Origin: Eubacteriaceae bacterium
Lineage (GTDB): Bacteria; Bacillota; Clostridia; Lachnospirales; Lachnospiraceae
Length of the DNA stretch: 64,000 nucleotides
Direction of reading: 5' to 3'
Assembly (NCBI GenBank): GCA_910575665.1
Contig: CAJTFB010000003.1
Coordinates: 1-64,000 of the forward strand
In this document: positions 52,355 to 61,803 of the stretch, in pieces
How the letters are laid out: each line of letters opens with the position of its first letter
How positions within the stretch are numbered: the stretch's first letter is position 1
Notes under the pieces: generated by a model
The model's input: the letters and a program-made list of their open reading frames with translations, nothing else
Database searches by the model: none
Told to the model about the DNA's origin: nothing
Position numbers and translations under genes: made by a program

Positions 52355-53746
52355 GTGTTTAAGGATAAAGTACTAAAGTACAACAAACGGAATAAACTTT
52401 TTCATAGAGGGGACCGGATCGTTGTGGGAGTATCCGGAGGCAAGGATTCAGTCTGTCTGTTGGATGTATTGGACCGGTGTCGGGAGGAGTTTGACCTGAC
52501 ACTGCTGGTGGTTCATATCAACCACGGAATCCGCGGTGAGGCGGCAGACCGAGATGAACAATTCGTAAAGGATATAGCAGCAGACCGGGGACTGGAATGT
52601 TACAGTGAGCGTGTGAATGTTCGTCAGGTTGCCAAAGAGCGGAAAATGTCAGAGGAGGAGGCAGGGCGTTTTCTTCGGTATCAGATCATGCGTCATGTGT
52701 GTATGGAAAAGAGTTTTGATAAGATTGCCGTGGCGCATCATCAGGATGACGTGGCGGAGACTGTACTTTTTCAGATGTTTCGCGGAAGCGGCCCCAGAGG
52801 GTTGTCGGGGATTTATCCCAAGCGGGAATATGTGATTCGCCCGATCTTATTTGCAGAAGGACGGGAGATCGAAGAATATGTGCGGGAGAATAAACTGGCA
52901 TACTGCGAGGATCAGACCAATTATTCAGAGGATTATTCCAGAAATAAATTGCGGCTTCGGGTATTTCCTTATGTAGAACGGGAAATAAATAACAGAGCGA
53001 AGGCCCATGTGGCAAAGGCGGCACAGAAAATTGCCCTCCAGAATGCATATGTTGAGAAGCAGGCAAAAAAAGAGTATATGCGGGTGGTGCATGCGGACCA
53101 GGGGCAATATTATTATAATTGTGATGAATTTGACCGGTTGGATCTCGTCATACAGATCGAGATCATCCGCCTCGTGTTGAAAAATTTTCGGGAATCGGTA
53201 AAGGATATCAGCGAAACCCATTATAAAAAATTGATCGCCATGTCTAGAATGGAGGTGGGCAAACAGGTCAGTCTGCCGGGAAAAGTATGCGTTGAGCGGA
53301 GGTATGGATGTGTCTGGTACTGCAATATAACCGATCAGAACAGAGAAATGTTTTATCAGAAATGCCAGCTTCCCTATGAAGGACTGGTGAAAATCCGAAA
53401 AGACAGAATGCGAATTGCGATGGATGTAGTTCCCAGAAGGAAACTACCGGAAGAAATTCCAGAAAAAGACTATACGAAATGGTTGGATTATGATAAAATA
53501 AAGGGTGACTTATGTCTTAGGAACCCAAAAGAGGGTGACTATTTTATCATGGATGCAGCGGGAAACCGAAAAAAACTTTCCCGATATTTTATTGATAAAA
53601 AAATTCCTGCGTCAGAAAGAGCAAAAGAGATTGTGCTGGCCGAAGAAAATCATGTGATCTGGGCAGTTCCGGGACGGATCAGTAATGCATATAAAGTTAC
53701 TAAAGAGACCAGATTAGTTCTAGTGGTTGTGCTGGCATGGGGATGA
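52355..53746 (+). CDS. tilS: tRNA(Ile)-lysidine synthase
   Basis: A 463-residue TilS, which puts lysine on C34 of the minor isoleucine tRNA so that it reads AUA. The N-terminal PP-loop is VGVSGGKDS near residue 25. IAVAHHQDDVAETVL and GLSGIYPKREYVIRP follow; the C-terminal domain holds KKLSRYFIDKKIP. Start is a GTG with GGAG 7 bases upstream, 14 bases after spoIIE. The stop lies just before the hpt ribosome site. Confidence 0.94.
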   Translation: MFKDKVLKYNKRNKLFHRGDRIVVGVSGGKDSVCLLDVLDRCREEFDLTLLVVHINHGIRGEAADRDEQFVKDIAADRGLECYSERVNVRQVAKERKMSEEEAGRFLRYQIMRHVCMEKSFDKIAVAHHQDDVAETVLFQMFRGSGPRGLSGIYPKREYVIRPILFAEGREIEEYVRENKLAYCEDQTNYSEDYSRNKLRLRVFPYVEREINNRAKAHVAKAAQKIALQNAYVEKQAKKEYMRVVHADQGQYYYNCDEFDRLDLVIQIEIIRLVLKNFRESVKDISETHYKKLIAMSRMEVGKQVSLPGKVCVERRYGCVWYCNITDQNREMFYQKCQLPYEGLVKIRKDRMRIAMDVVPRRKLPEEIPEKDYTKWLDYDKIKGDLCLRNPKEGDYFIMDAAGNRKKLSRYFIDKKIPASERAKEIVLAEENHVIWAVPGRISNAYKVTKETRLVLVVVLAWG

Positions 53747-53759
53747 TAAGGAGAGAACG

Positions 53760-54293
53760 ATGAAAGAAGAAGTAAATGTATTATTTAAAGAAGAACAGCT
53801 TATGTCAAAGATACGGGAGATCGCAGATCAGATCAACCGGGATTATGAAGGAAAGGAAGTATATCTGCTCTGTATCCTGAAGGGCAGTGTATATTTCACT
53901 TGTGAACTTTCCAAATATATAAAAGTTCCTGTAAAGCTTGGATTTTTAAGTGTGTCCAGCTACGGGGACGGAATGACCAGTTCCGGGGCAGTGGAGTTGA
54001 GCAATGATGTAGACCTGGATGTAAAGGGGAAAAACGTTATCGTGGTGGAAGATATTGTGGATAGCGGAAGAACTCTGGCATTTTTGCTTCATATGCTGGC
54101 AAAACGTAAACCGGAAAGCCTGCGGCTGTGTACACTTCTTGACAAACCGGGAAGCCGTGTGACAGAAGTGACAGTGGATTATGTAGGATTCGAAGTCCCA
54201 GACGTTTTTGTTGTTGGGTTTGGGATGGATTATGCGCAGAAATATAGGAATCTGCCATATATCGGTGAACTGGTCTTTAAGGAGGGCAAATAA
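53760..54293 (+). CDS. hpt: Hypoxanthine phosphoribosyltransferase
   Basis: A 177-residue enzyme that makes IMP and GMP from free bases with PRPP. The PRPP loop is VIVVEDIVDSGRTL, with LLCILKGSVYF earlier and VPDVFVVGFGMDY near the end. AAGGAG precedes the ATG. It lies between tilS and ftsH as in most Firmicutes. In Bacillus it takes part, with TilS, in control of ftsH; that is not tested here. Confidence 0.96.
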   Translation: MKEEVNVLFKEEQLMSKIREIADQINRDYEGKEVYLLCILKGSVYFTCELSKYIKVPVKLGFLSVSSYGDGMTSSGAVELSNDVDLDVKGKNVIVVEDIVDSGRTLAFLLHMLAKRKPESLRLCTLLDKPGSRVTEVTVDYVGFEVPDVFVVGFGMDYAQKYRNLPYIGELVFKEGK

Positions 54294-56131
54294 TGAAGAC
54301 ATTTAAGGGCTATGGCTTTTTTGTGCTGATGCTTCTGGTACTGGCGTTAGTGTTTATCGCCAATGAATATTTTATAAATTCTAACCGGGACAATTATTCG
54401 GTGACACAGTTTAAGCAGGACATCATGGAGGAAAAGATCCAGAGTGTGGAAGTGAGACAGAATGCAGAGGTGCCCACGGGCGAATTGACTGCAAAGTACT
54501 CCAATGGTGAAAAACGGGTCTATGTATCAGACGTCAACCAGATCCTGCAGTTTCTCGATGAAAAAAACTTTACCCATGTGAGAGTGGGGGATGTGGCGAG
54601 AACTCCGTGGTATCTGGAAGTTCTGCCATATATCATCGGAGTAGTGTTGATCCTGTTGCTGTTTAGCATGATGTCCTCCAATGCCAACGGTGGCGGTGGC
54701 GGCGGAAAGATGATGAATTTTGGCAAGAGTCGTGCCAAACTTACGATGCCAGACGATAAGGTGAAAACCTTTCAAGATGTGGCAGGCCTGGTGGAGGAAA
54801 AAGAGCAGTTGGAGGAGATCGTAGATTTTCTTTCAGCTCCTGGAAAATATACAAAGCTTGGTGCCAGGATTCCAAAGGGAGTCATTATGGTAGGACCTCC
54901 GGGTACCGGAAAAACCTTGCTGGCGAAGGCGGTTGCCGGGGAGGCCGGTGTTCCCTTTTTCAGCATTTCTGGTTCTGACTTTGTGGAAATGTTTGTCGGT
55001 GTGGGTGCTTCCAGAGTACGTGACCTCTTTGCAGAGGCAAAGAAAAATGCACCATGTATCGTATTTATCGATGAGATCGACGCGGTGGCAAGACGCCGGG
55101 GCAGCGGCCTGGGCGGTGGTCATGACGAGAGAGAGCAGACTCTGAATCAGATGCTGGTGGAGATGGATGGTTTCGGCATCAATGAGGGAATTATCGTTAT
55201 GGCGGCGACAAACCGTGTAGATATACTTGATCCGGCGATCCTGAGACCAGGAAGATTCGATCGGAAGATCACAGTGGGTAGGCCGGACGTGCGAGGAAGG
55301 GAAGAGATCCTGAAAGTTCACGCAAAGGATAAACCGCTGTCGGATGACGTAAATCTGGAAGATATCGCCAGAACTACGGCAGGTTTTGTGGGGGCTGACC
55401 TGGAAAATCTTCTGAATGAGGCGGCGATCGCGGCGGCCAGAGATAATCGGGTATTTATTGTAGAAGAAGACATCAAGAAATCCTTTATTAAGGTAGGCAT
55501 CGGAGCGGAGAAAAGAAGCAAGGTCATTTCTGACAAAGATAAGCGCATCACCGCCTATCATGAAGCGGGGCATGCGATCCTGTTTCATCTCCTGCCAGAC
55601 GTGGGACCTGTATACACCGTCTCTATTATTCCTACTGGCCAGGGAGCTGCAGGGTACACGATGCCGCTGCCGGAAAAGGATGAGCTGCATTTGACGAAGG
55701 GCAAGATGCTTCAGGACATCACTGTATGCCTTGGCGGACGGATCGCAGAAAGCATTGCCTTCGATGACGTGACAACCGGTGCTGTCCAGGATATCAAACA
55801 GGCAACAGAAGCAGCCAGAGATATGGTTACCCGATATGGATTCTCAGAGGAACTGGGAATGATAAATTACGATACCTCGGATGATGAAGTATTTATAGGA
55901 AGGGATATCGCCCACACGAAAACCTTTAGTGAGGGCACTGCAGAGATCATTGACAGAGAGGTCAAAAAGATTATCAACAGCTGTCATGAGAAAGCAACCA
56001 GCATTTTAAAAGCAAACCAGGATATTCTTGACCGGTTGGCGAAACTCCTGATTGAAAAGGAGAGGATTACCAGAGAAGAATTTGAATTGCTGTTTGAGCA
56101 AAATGACGATGAAACTGTGGAAAATGCTTAA
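54293..56131 (+). CDS. ftsH: ATP-dependent zinc metalloprotease FtsH
   Basis: A 612-residue membrane protease. Two membrane helices (about 7-27 and 104-126) enclose a small outside domain; then a Gly-rich linker. The AAA module has GPPGTGKT near residue 201 and [13 protein letters not shown], and the zinc site HEAGH is near residue 423. It degrades misfolded membrane proteins and regulators. Its ATG overlaps the hpt stop by one base (TAATG). A broad dyad and promoter for the next gene begin 90 bases after its stop. Confidence 0.97.
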   Translation: MKTFKGYGFFVLMLLVLALVFIANEYFINSNRDNYSVTQFKQDIMEEKIQSVEVRQNAEVPTGELTAKYSNGEKRVYVSDVNQILQFLDEKNFTHVRVGDVARTPWYLEVLPYIIGVVLILLLFSMMSSNANGGGGGGKMMNFGKSRAKLTMPDDKVKTFQDVAGLVEEKEQLEEIVDFLSAPGKYTKLGARIPKGVIMVGPPGTGKTLLAKAVAGEAGVPFFSISGSDFVEMFVGVGASRVRDLFAEAKKNAPCIVFIDEIDAVARRRGSGLGGGHDEREQTLNQMLVEMDGFGINEGIIVMAATNRVDILDPAILRPGRFDRKITVGRPDVRGREEILKVHAKDKPLSDDVNLEDIARTTAGFVGADLENLLNEAAIAAARDNRVFIVEEDIKKSFIKVGIGAEKRSKVISDKDKRITAYHEAGHAILFHLLPDVGPVYTVSIIPTGQGAAGYTMPLPEKDELHLTKGKMLQDITVCLGGRIAESIAFDDVTTGAVQDIKQATEAARDMVTRYGFSEELGMINYDTSDDEVFIGRDIAHTKTFSEGTAEIIDREVKKIINSCHEKATSILKANQDILDRLAKLLIEKERITREEFELLFEQNDDETVENA

Positions 56132-56220
56132 GTGATTGTGCAGGTTCTCAAAAGAGGAGAAATGATTGGGCAATACTCACAAATAATTTAGTAAAATTTA
56201 TCAATGTTTGTGCACACTTA

Positions 56221-56253
56221 TTTACGATAAGGTGTTATACTTCTTATCGTAAA
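56221..56253 (+). promoter_or_regulatory. Operator-like dyad over the promoter of the GH13 gene
   Basis: TTTACGATAAG / CTTATCGTAAA (11-bp arms, 11-base gap) encloses TGTTATACT, an extended -10. A dimeric repressor bound to the dyad would cover the -10. Nothing else of note lies between ftsH and this site. Confidence 0.6.
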
Positions 56254-56311
56254 CCCCAATACATTATATAGTTTTTGCTACACCCCATAAGTAACAAAAA
56301 TACCTTCTCCC

Positions 56312-56342
56312 AAAAGGACAGCCGACGTGAAGCTGTCCTTTT
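56312..56342 (+). terminator. Hairpin before the GH13 gene (terminator or attenuator)
   Basis: AAAAGGACAGC / GCTGTCCTTTT, an 11-bp perfect stem with a 9-base loop and only four T. It stands between the promoter at 56236 and the gene at 56378, so it may also attenuate the gene's own transcript rather than only end ftsH. Confidence 0.6.
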
Positions 56343-56377
56343 GACTATTTGGAATCATAAAAATGAGGAGTGTGACT

Positions 56378-58435
56378 ATGAAAACAGGAAAATTAATTCG
56401 GGAAGCAATATTTAGTTCAGGCACGGAACAGTATGTCTCACCGATGGAGCCTGGGATCAATGAGCAGGTAGTGATTCGTTGCCGCACGGGAAAAGATAAT
56501 GCTGATATGGTTTATCTTGTGACAGAAAACGGGAAGATCCAGATGGAAAAAGACAATTCTGGAGAGCTATTTGATTATTACAAAACTACGGTACAGCTGG
56601 GTACAGAGAGTTTTGGATACTGTTTTCTTGTCCAGCGGGGGGAGGAAAAGGTTTATTTTACTAAGAAAGGTGATGTGGATCAGCCGGAGCAGAGATTTTA
56701 CTATCGTATTTTTCCGGGTTATAAGACGCCGGACTGGGCAAAGGGTGCGGTGTTTTATCAGATCTATGTGGACCGATTTAACAACGGTGACCGCAACAAC
56801 GATGTAGTGAATGATGAGTATTCCTACATCGGTGAGCATGTAAAAGGTGTGTCAAACTGGAGCAAATATCCTGCTTCTATGGGAGTGAGGGAATTTTATG
56901 GCGGAGATCTCCAGGGAGTTTTGGATAAGCTGGATTACCTTCAGGATTTAGGCGTGGAGGTGCTCTACCTGAATCCTATCTTTGTCTCTCCTTCCAACCA
57001 CAAATACGATACACAGGACTATGATTATATCGATCCGCATTTTACTGTTATTCAGGAGGATGGCGGAGAGACTCTGGAAGAAGGGGATCATGACAATACC
57101 CATGCTTCCAAATATATAAAGCGCGTCGTGGATAAAAAGAATTTGGAGGCGTCCAATAAGTTTTTTGCCTATTTTATGGAGAAAGTACATGAGCGTGGAA
57201 TGAAGGTCATTTTGGATGGTGTGTTTAACCATTGTGGTTCCTTTAATAAATGGATTGACAGAGAGGGGATTTATGAGACAGATGCTTCTTATAAAAAAGG
57301 TGCATTTATAGAAGAACAGAGTCCCTATCATGATTTCTTCAAATTTTTTCCGGATGGGACCTGGCCCCGAAATACCCACTACGACGGCTGGTGGGGGCAT
57401 GACACTCTGCCCAAATTGAATTACGAAGATTCGGATAAACTTTATGAATATATTATGCGTATCGCCAGAAAATGGGTATCTGCGCCTTATAATGTGGATG
57501 GATGGCGGCTGGACGTGGCGGCGGATCTGGGACACTCTCAGGAATTTAACCACAAATTTTGGCGGGATTTCCGAAAAAACGTGAAGGAAGCAAATCCCGA
57601 AGCGATCATACTAGCGGAGCATTATGGGGATCCTTCTTCCTGGCTGGAGGGAGACCAATGGGATACCGTGATGAACTACGACGCATTTATGGAGCCGGTG
57701 AGCTGGTTTTTGACCGGAATGGAGAAGCACAGTGATGTAAGCCGTCCTGACTTAAAAGGAAACAGCGACCTGTTTTTTGCCCGTATGACAGAGTTCACGG
57801 CCAAATTCAGCATGCAGTCTCTTCTGATGGCGATGAATGAGTTATCCAATCACGATCATTCCCGGTTTTTGACAAGAACCAACGGGCGTGTTGGAAGAAC
57901 GGCCTCTGCCGGACCGGAGTCAGCGAATTACGGTGTGCGCAAAGCCGCCATGATGGCAGCAGTGATCATTCAGATGACTTGGCTGGGGGCTCCCACCGTC
58001 TATTATGGTGATGAAGCGGGAGTGCGCGGGTGGACCGATCCAGATAACCGGCGAACCTATCCATGGGGCAAGGAGGATCATGAATTGATTCTTTTTCACA
58101 AGGAAGCCATTCGTATCCACAAAGACTATGATGCGCTCCGTTCTGGTGGGCTGATTTTCCTTGTCAATGAGAGAAATCTCATCGGTTATGGCCGTTTTGA
58201 CGAGAAAGATAAAGTCTTTGTGCTGGTGCAGGCAGGCGGAGAGAGACGCCAAGTGGAGGTGCCGGTATGGCGCCTGGAGATGAACGACGGAGAGATCATG
58301 GCTTCTATGCTCTATAGCGACAACGGCGGATTTGATGTCAATGCACGAATCTATGTGGTGAAAGATGGTAAAGTCACCATAGACCTGGAACCAGATGCGG
58401 CGATCATTGTAAAATCTGTGGAGCGGGGGTATTGA
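56378..58435 (+). CDS. GH13 alpha-glucanase (neopullulanase/cyclomaltodextrinase-like)
   Basis: A 685-residue GH13 enzyme without a signal peptide, so it acts inside the cell on imported maltodextrin-type sugars. An N-terminal beta domain (1-110) is typical of the neopullulanase group. FYQIYVDRFNNGD opens the barrel. The nucleophile is Asp379 in DGWRLDVA, the acid/base Glu414 in ILAEHYG and the third acid Asp493 in NHDHSR. GAGGAG precedes the ATG at 56378. It is a single-gene unit under the dyad at 56221. Exact linkage specificity cannot be read here. Confidence 0.9.
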   Translation: MKTGKLIREAIFSSGTEQYVSPMEPGINEQVVIRCRTGKDNADMVYLVTENGKIQMEKDNSGELFDYYKTTVQLGTESFGYCFLVQRGEEKVYFTKKGDVDQPEQRFYYRIFPGYKTPDWAKGAVFYQIYVDRFNNGDRNNDVVNDEYSYIGEHVKGVSNWSKYPASMGVREFYGGDLQGVLDKLDYLQDLGVEVLYLNPIFVSPSNHKYDTQDYDYIDPHFTVIQEDGGETLEEGDHDNTHASKYIKRVVDKKNLEASNKFFAYFMEKVHERGMKVILDGVFNHCGSFNKWIDREGIYETDASYKKGAFIEEQSPYHDFFKFFPDGTWPRNTHYDGWWGHDTLPKLNYEDSDKLYEYIMRIARKWVSAPYNVDGWRLDVAADLGHSQEFNHKFWRDFRKNVKEANPEAIILAEHYGDPSSWLEGDQWDTVMNYDAFMEPVSWFLTGMEKHSDVSRPDLKGNSDLFFARMTEFTAKFSMQSLLMAMNELSNHDHSRFLTRTNGRVGRTASAGPESANYGVRKAAMMAAVIIQMTWLGAPTVYYGDEAGVRGWTDPDNRRTYPWGKEDHELILFHKEAIRIHKDYDALRSGGLIFLVNERNLIGYGRFDEKDKVFVLVQAGGERRQVEVPVWRLEMNDGEIMASMLYSDNGGFDVNARIYVVKDGKVTIDLEPDAAIIVKSVERGY

Positions 58436-58502
58436 CTGCAGCTGGGAAAAATCAGTAGGTTTCGGTGTTGGCGCCATTGGGTCCATTTGATATTTTAGTT
58501 TT

Positions 58503-58549
58503 AAAAAGGTATTCTTCAAGTCATTATTGTCTTGGGGAGTACCTTTTTT
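58503..58549 (+). terminator. Terminator of the GH13 gene
   Basis: AAAAAGGTATTC with CAAG pairs with CTTG and GAGTACCTTTTTT, ending in six T, 68 bases after the stop. Confidence 0.75.
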
Positions 58550-58592
58550 GGTGTAAAAAAAATTTAAGAACAACGCTTTTTCGATAGGGTAA

Positions 58593-58661
58593 GTGTCGTT
58601 TGTCGCAAGTTTGTGTCGTTGGTCCCATTTTGAACAAATCCGGGGATTTATGTGGTATAAT
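58593..58661 (+). promoter_or_regulatory. Direct repeats and promoter of the secreted-protein/ABC locus
   Basis: TGTCGTTTGTC (58594) and TGTCGTTGGTC (58614) are direct repeats 20 bp apart, about two helical turns, as for LytTR-type activators. Downstream TATAAT (58656-58661) with TGG before it forms an extended -10 without a good -35, which fits activator-dependent transcription. The region 58662-58931 holds a hairpin (58815) and no gene. Confidence 0.5.
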
Positions 58662-58814
58662 AAAGTAGCAGTTTAGCATTAATGAGCTAAGCAAAGAAAT
58701 AAAATGTGGATGACGGAGCTCTTGTTCTGGAGGAGGAGTTTTAGGCTATGGATCTACATGGGAAGTGAGGTGAAAGAATGCAAGTTCTTTATGGATGCAG
58801 AGAAAAATTGTGTA

Positions 58815-58869
58815 CTGCGTTCTTTTCATAAGGTAGTTATTAGTGGATGATATATTGAAAAGAACGCAG
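58815..58869 (+). promoter_or_regulatory. Long perfect hairpin in the leader of the secreted-protein gene
   Basis: CTGCGTTCTTTTCA (58815-58828) and TGAAAAGAACGCAG (58856-58869) form a 14-bp perfect stem with a 27-base loop, followed by AAAAAA rather than T. It is about 60 bases before the start codon and may stabilise or regulate the mRNA. Confidence 0.5.
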
Positions 58870-58931
58870 AAAAAAGTATTCAAGTTAATGATAACAGATT
58901 GTGTGCAAGCAAAATAAAGGAGAGATACATT

Positions 58932-59309
58932 ATGAAAATAAGAGCAATTATAAAAAAGACAGTTGCGGTAATTGCTATGGCAGTAATAGTATATGGGGTT
59001 ATTGGAATTTCTGCCTCAGCGATGACCTATTCACCATATGGAGGTTCTAATACCTCTTTAACTCAAATAAGTGTAACAGCATGGTTCAATTCAGGATATA
59101 AAACAACAGCTGCTGATACAAAGTATGGTGTAAAAAAGAATGCTTATATTAAGCAGTGCTGGGTGCGGATTCAAGAGGGCTCATACGATAAAAAAGTTTG
59201 GAGTGAAGCATTTACAAGAGCTGAGAAGAAGCAGGGAAGAGCCTCTTTGACTTGTGGAAATAATCCATTTTATGTAGCTACTGCAACATGGGGATGGAAA
59301 TATAACTAG
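58932..59309 (+). CDS. Secreted bacteriocin-like protein
   Basis: A 125-residue protein with a signal peptide: MKIRAIIKK, a hydrophobic core to residue 26 and a likely cut after SASA at about 30. The mature part is about 95 residues, rich in Ser, Thr, Tyr and Trp with two Cys (KQCW and LTCG) that could form a disulfide, and ends YVATATWGWKYN. AAAGGAGAG 7 bases upstream sets the start. An ABC export or immunity set follows directly. Size, signal and context fit a secreted bacteriocin-like protein; I do not see the lactococcin 972 motif, so the family is uncertain. Confidence 0.65.
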   Translation: MKIRAIIKKTVAVIAMAVIVYGVIGISASAMTYSPYGGSNTSLTQISVTAWFNSGYKTTAADTKYGVKKNAYIKQCWVRIQEGSYDKKVWSEAFTRAEKKQGRASLTCGNNPFYVATATWGWKYN

Positions 59310-59444
59310 AAAGCATTACTTTATTGTAAGTGAATTATTGGCGGTCTTGTATTCAGTAATCGTTTTTTAAATCTTTATATAAAGGAGTTATTGGGTGTAG
59401 GACTGCCCATTTTTATACTCTTATCAAAACAAAAGGGAAGGAAT

Positions 59445-60647
59445 ATGAACAACCAATTTCTATTTATTATAAACGACATACGTAAAAACAAGGTATATTT
59501 TATATGGAATATTATACAGATCAGCATTGTCTGTGTGTTGCTTTCCATTGTCTTACAAAGTATTTTTGAATATCGCGATGTGAAAAGTAAGTTTGATAAA
59601 ATTACGGAACAATCGGAGATCTATATGTTCCGGGATGAAACAACAGATGAAAAGTTTGATGAGTTATTAAATGATGAAAACAAGCTGCATCAATTAGTCG
59701 AATTATATAATTCCGTTCAAAAGACAGTGAAGGCTTCTCATGGAGATATTTTAAGTTTTACAGCGAACTCAAATAAGAGATTCTATATGTCAGATGAATT
59801 AGCTAAAGATATTGCCCAGATATGGGAAGTTCCGGAGGAGAACAAAGACTCGCTGGATATGATCTCGGTCTCAGAAAATTTCTTTCAGATATACCAGTTA
59901 AAGATAGAGGGCAATCTGGACCAGTTTAAAAAGACAACAGAAGGAAGGATCCCTGTTATCGTTGGCAGCAGTTATCAGAAAAAATACCAATTGCACGATG
60001 TCATCTATGATTCAAATGATCTGGGATATGAAATAATTGGTTTTTTGCAAGAAGGTTCTTACTATATTGCGCCAGGGGAAAAAAGAGAACCTGTTTATCT
60101 GGATCAGGTCATCGTAAAATTATCTGAGGTCAACGCGGAGGATTCTGTAGATCTGCTTGACTATTTTGTTACGACCTACTATATCACTAAGGACAATGAT
60201 TTTATGAAAAATGTGGTTAAGCAGTCAAAAGATAATGACTTGATGGACCTCAATATCAACAATTTCACGTACCAGATGAATGCCGTTACAGAGGACATAA
60301 AGGATGAAATGATCCTGAATGGCAGCATTATGGTGATTCTGTTTGCGTTTTGCCTTATTGCAATGACGGGCAATATTTTGCAATTTATTTCTGATGCAAA
60401 GAGAGAATTCGCCGTCCACATGATGTGTGGGGCGGGCAAAAGAGTTATTATGTTCCGGATCATAATGCAGATGTGGTGTATGTATATCTGTTCTGCTGTT
60501 TTTGTGATTCTGATAAAAAAAGCTTCCCTGACGACTTTTATGTCATTGGCTTTATCGGCGGTGTATATCCTATTTTTGTGCCTGCTCCCCATATGGATAT
60601 TACGGCGGCAGACAATTCAAACCATGTTCAAAAAAAGTTATGAATAG
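59445..60647 (+). CDS. MacB/FtsX-type ABC permease A
   Basis: A 400-residue permease with one N-terminal membrane helix (about 18-38), a periphery-facing domain of about 230 residues and three C-terminal helices (near 290, 340 and 375). The RNKVYFIWNII-type start and the late AVHMMCGAGKRVIMFRI resemble FtsX domains. It follows the secreted protein and may remove or export it. AAGGGAAGGA precedes the ATG at 59445. It forms a heteropair with the next permease. Confidence 0.75.
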   Translation: MNNQFLFIINDIRKNKVYFIWNIIQISIVCVLLSIVLQSIFEYRDVKSKFDKITEQSEIYMFRDETTDEKFDELLNDENKLHQLVELYNSVQKTVKASHGDILSFTANSNKRFYMSDELAKDIAQIWEVPEENKDSLDMISVSENFFQIYQLKIEGNLDQFKKTTEGRIPVIVGSSYQKKYQLHDVIYDSNDLGYEIIGFLQEGSYYIAPGEKREPVYLDQVIVKLSEVNAEDSVDLLDYFVTTYYITKDNDFMKNVVKQSKDNDLMDLNINNFTYQMNAVTEDIKDEMILNGSIMVILFAFCLIAMTGNILQFISDAKREFAVHMMCGAGKRVIMFRIIMQMWCMYICSAVFVILIKKASLTTFMSLALSAVYILFLCLLPIWILRRQTIQTMFKKSYE

Positions 60648-60694
60648 CCTGGGTGCCATCAGGCTGAGACAAAAATAGAAAAGTATAAGATTGT

Positions 60695-60720
60695 GCGCAA
60701 AAGGCGTACTTGAATGGAGT
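60695..60720 (+). ncRNA. Leader motif copy C (partial)
   Basis: GCGCAAAAGGCGT (60695-60707) is identical to 43634-43646 of copy A and stands 18 bases before the start codon (19 in copy A). The region from TTGTGCGC to GAATGGAGT also matches in order. Only the last part of the shared leader is kept here, between the two permease genes. Confidence 0.45.
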
Positions 60721-60725
60721 GAACA

Positions 60726-61787
60726 ATGAGACAGTTTTTTTATAAATCTGGATTGATTCTTGTGATTCTGACCATGGTATCTGTTTTGTTTGGGTTATGT
60801 GGAATCGCAGTAGTGAAACAAAATAATATATATAAGCCGATACCAGGAATGTCGTCTGACTATGTTATATTTTATCCGCAGAGTGACCAGCCTTCTAATT
60901 GTGGATATTATTCTGGAATTTTAAGGGGGATCAGTGAATATCAGGTTAAGGGAATCAAGCTGCAGGGAGGGTGCGCCGTTGATCTGGGAAAATCGGAATA
61001 TGAAGGGATAAAGCTGTTACGGGGAAGGCTTTTTTCGCCAGAAGAGTATAATTCAGGGGCCAATGTAGTTTTAGTGCGGGAGGATATGCTGAAATTGTGC
61101 CGTCAGGAAAATAATCAGACATGGCTTTATATTCACAATGCGGATTATCTGGTAGTGGGAGTGTATTCTAAAGGAAATATAAATGATAGAAGATCAAATA
61201 AATATCTTGTGAATTTATATGCAAAGGGGATCATGGATCAGGTACAGGGAAGTTATGGGTTCTGTGACAACGGAAAGGAAAGTACTGCTGCTTTTCAGAC
61301 AGCTGGGATATTTGGAAATGATAAAATGACCTGCAATAAGGCAGAGGATGAAACAGCTAAATTAAATCAGAACATGCAGAGCAGTATAAACGGAGCGATA
61401 GCGATGTATTTATCTGTCAGCATTGTCGTCCTGCTAAACATATTTTCCGCCATTTATATCTGGCTGCGGGGAAGACGCAAAGAAATAGTTTTGCGAAAAT
61501 TGGCGGGGGCGGAAACCTGGCAGATCTTTTGGTGGATTGTCAGGGAATTTATGATATTTGTGTTGGGAACTTTTGTTGTGGGAATGGCGATCGTAAAGAT
61601 CATTTTAATTTTTCTTAAGCGTTGGGAATTTTCAGCTTCTATGATTGCTATATTTGGAACAGAAATGGAGTGGATCGGTATTTTGTTAGCTTTGATAATG
61701 ATTCTTATTATTGGCTTAGTTATCATAAGTGTTGTTGTGGGCAGATATTTAAGGAAGGAGATCATTCAATTAGTAAGACAGGAATGA
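60726..61787 (+). CDS. MacB/FtsX-type ABC permease B
   Basis: A 353-residue permease with the same plan as permease A: an N-terminal helix (about 9-30), an outside domain of about 190 residues, and three C-terminal helices starting near 225 (IAMYLSVSIVVLLNIFSAIYIW, then RRKEIVLRKLAGAETWQIF). The KLAGAE loop is a coupling helix typical of FtsX permeases. It pairs with permease A and the ATPase below. A shared leader motif precedes it. Confidence 0.75.
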   Translation: MRQFFYKSGLILVILTMVSVLFGLCGIAVVKQNNIYKPIPGMSSDYVIFYPQSDQPSNCGYYSGILRGISEYQVKGIKLQGGCAVDLGKSEYEGIKLLRGRLFSPEEYNSGANVVLVREDMLKLCRQENNQTWLYIHNADYLVVGVYSKGNINDRRSNKYLVNLYAKGIMDQVQGSYGFCDNGKESTAAFQTAGIFGNDKMTCNKAEDETAKLNQNMQSSINGAIAMYLSVSIVVLLNIFSAIYIWLRGRRKEIVLRKLAGAETWQIFWWIVREFMIFVLGTFVVGMAIVKIILIFLKRWEFSASMIAIFGTEMEWIGILLALIMILIIGLVIISVVVGRYLRKEIIQLVRQE

Positions 61788-61803
61788 AAGAGAGGTATCG
61801 AGT

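Noticed and set aside
54833-55690. Antisense open frame of 285 codons over ftsH
   Set aside because: FtsH motifs on the plus strand are complete, and the antisense frame has no family motif or start signal.
58932-59309. Lactococcin 972 family bacteriocin
   Set aside because: The ABC context is similar, but the conserved SNYYH and HSATV-type motif of that family is not present in the mature protein.
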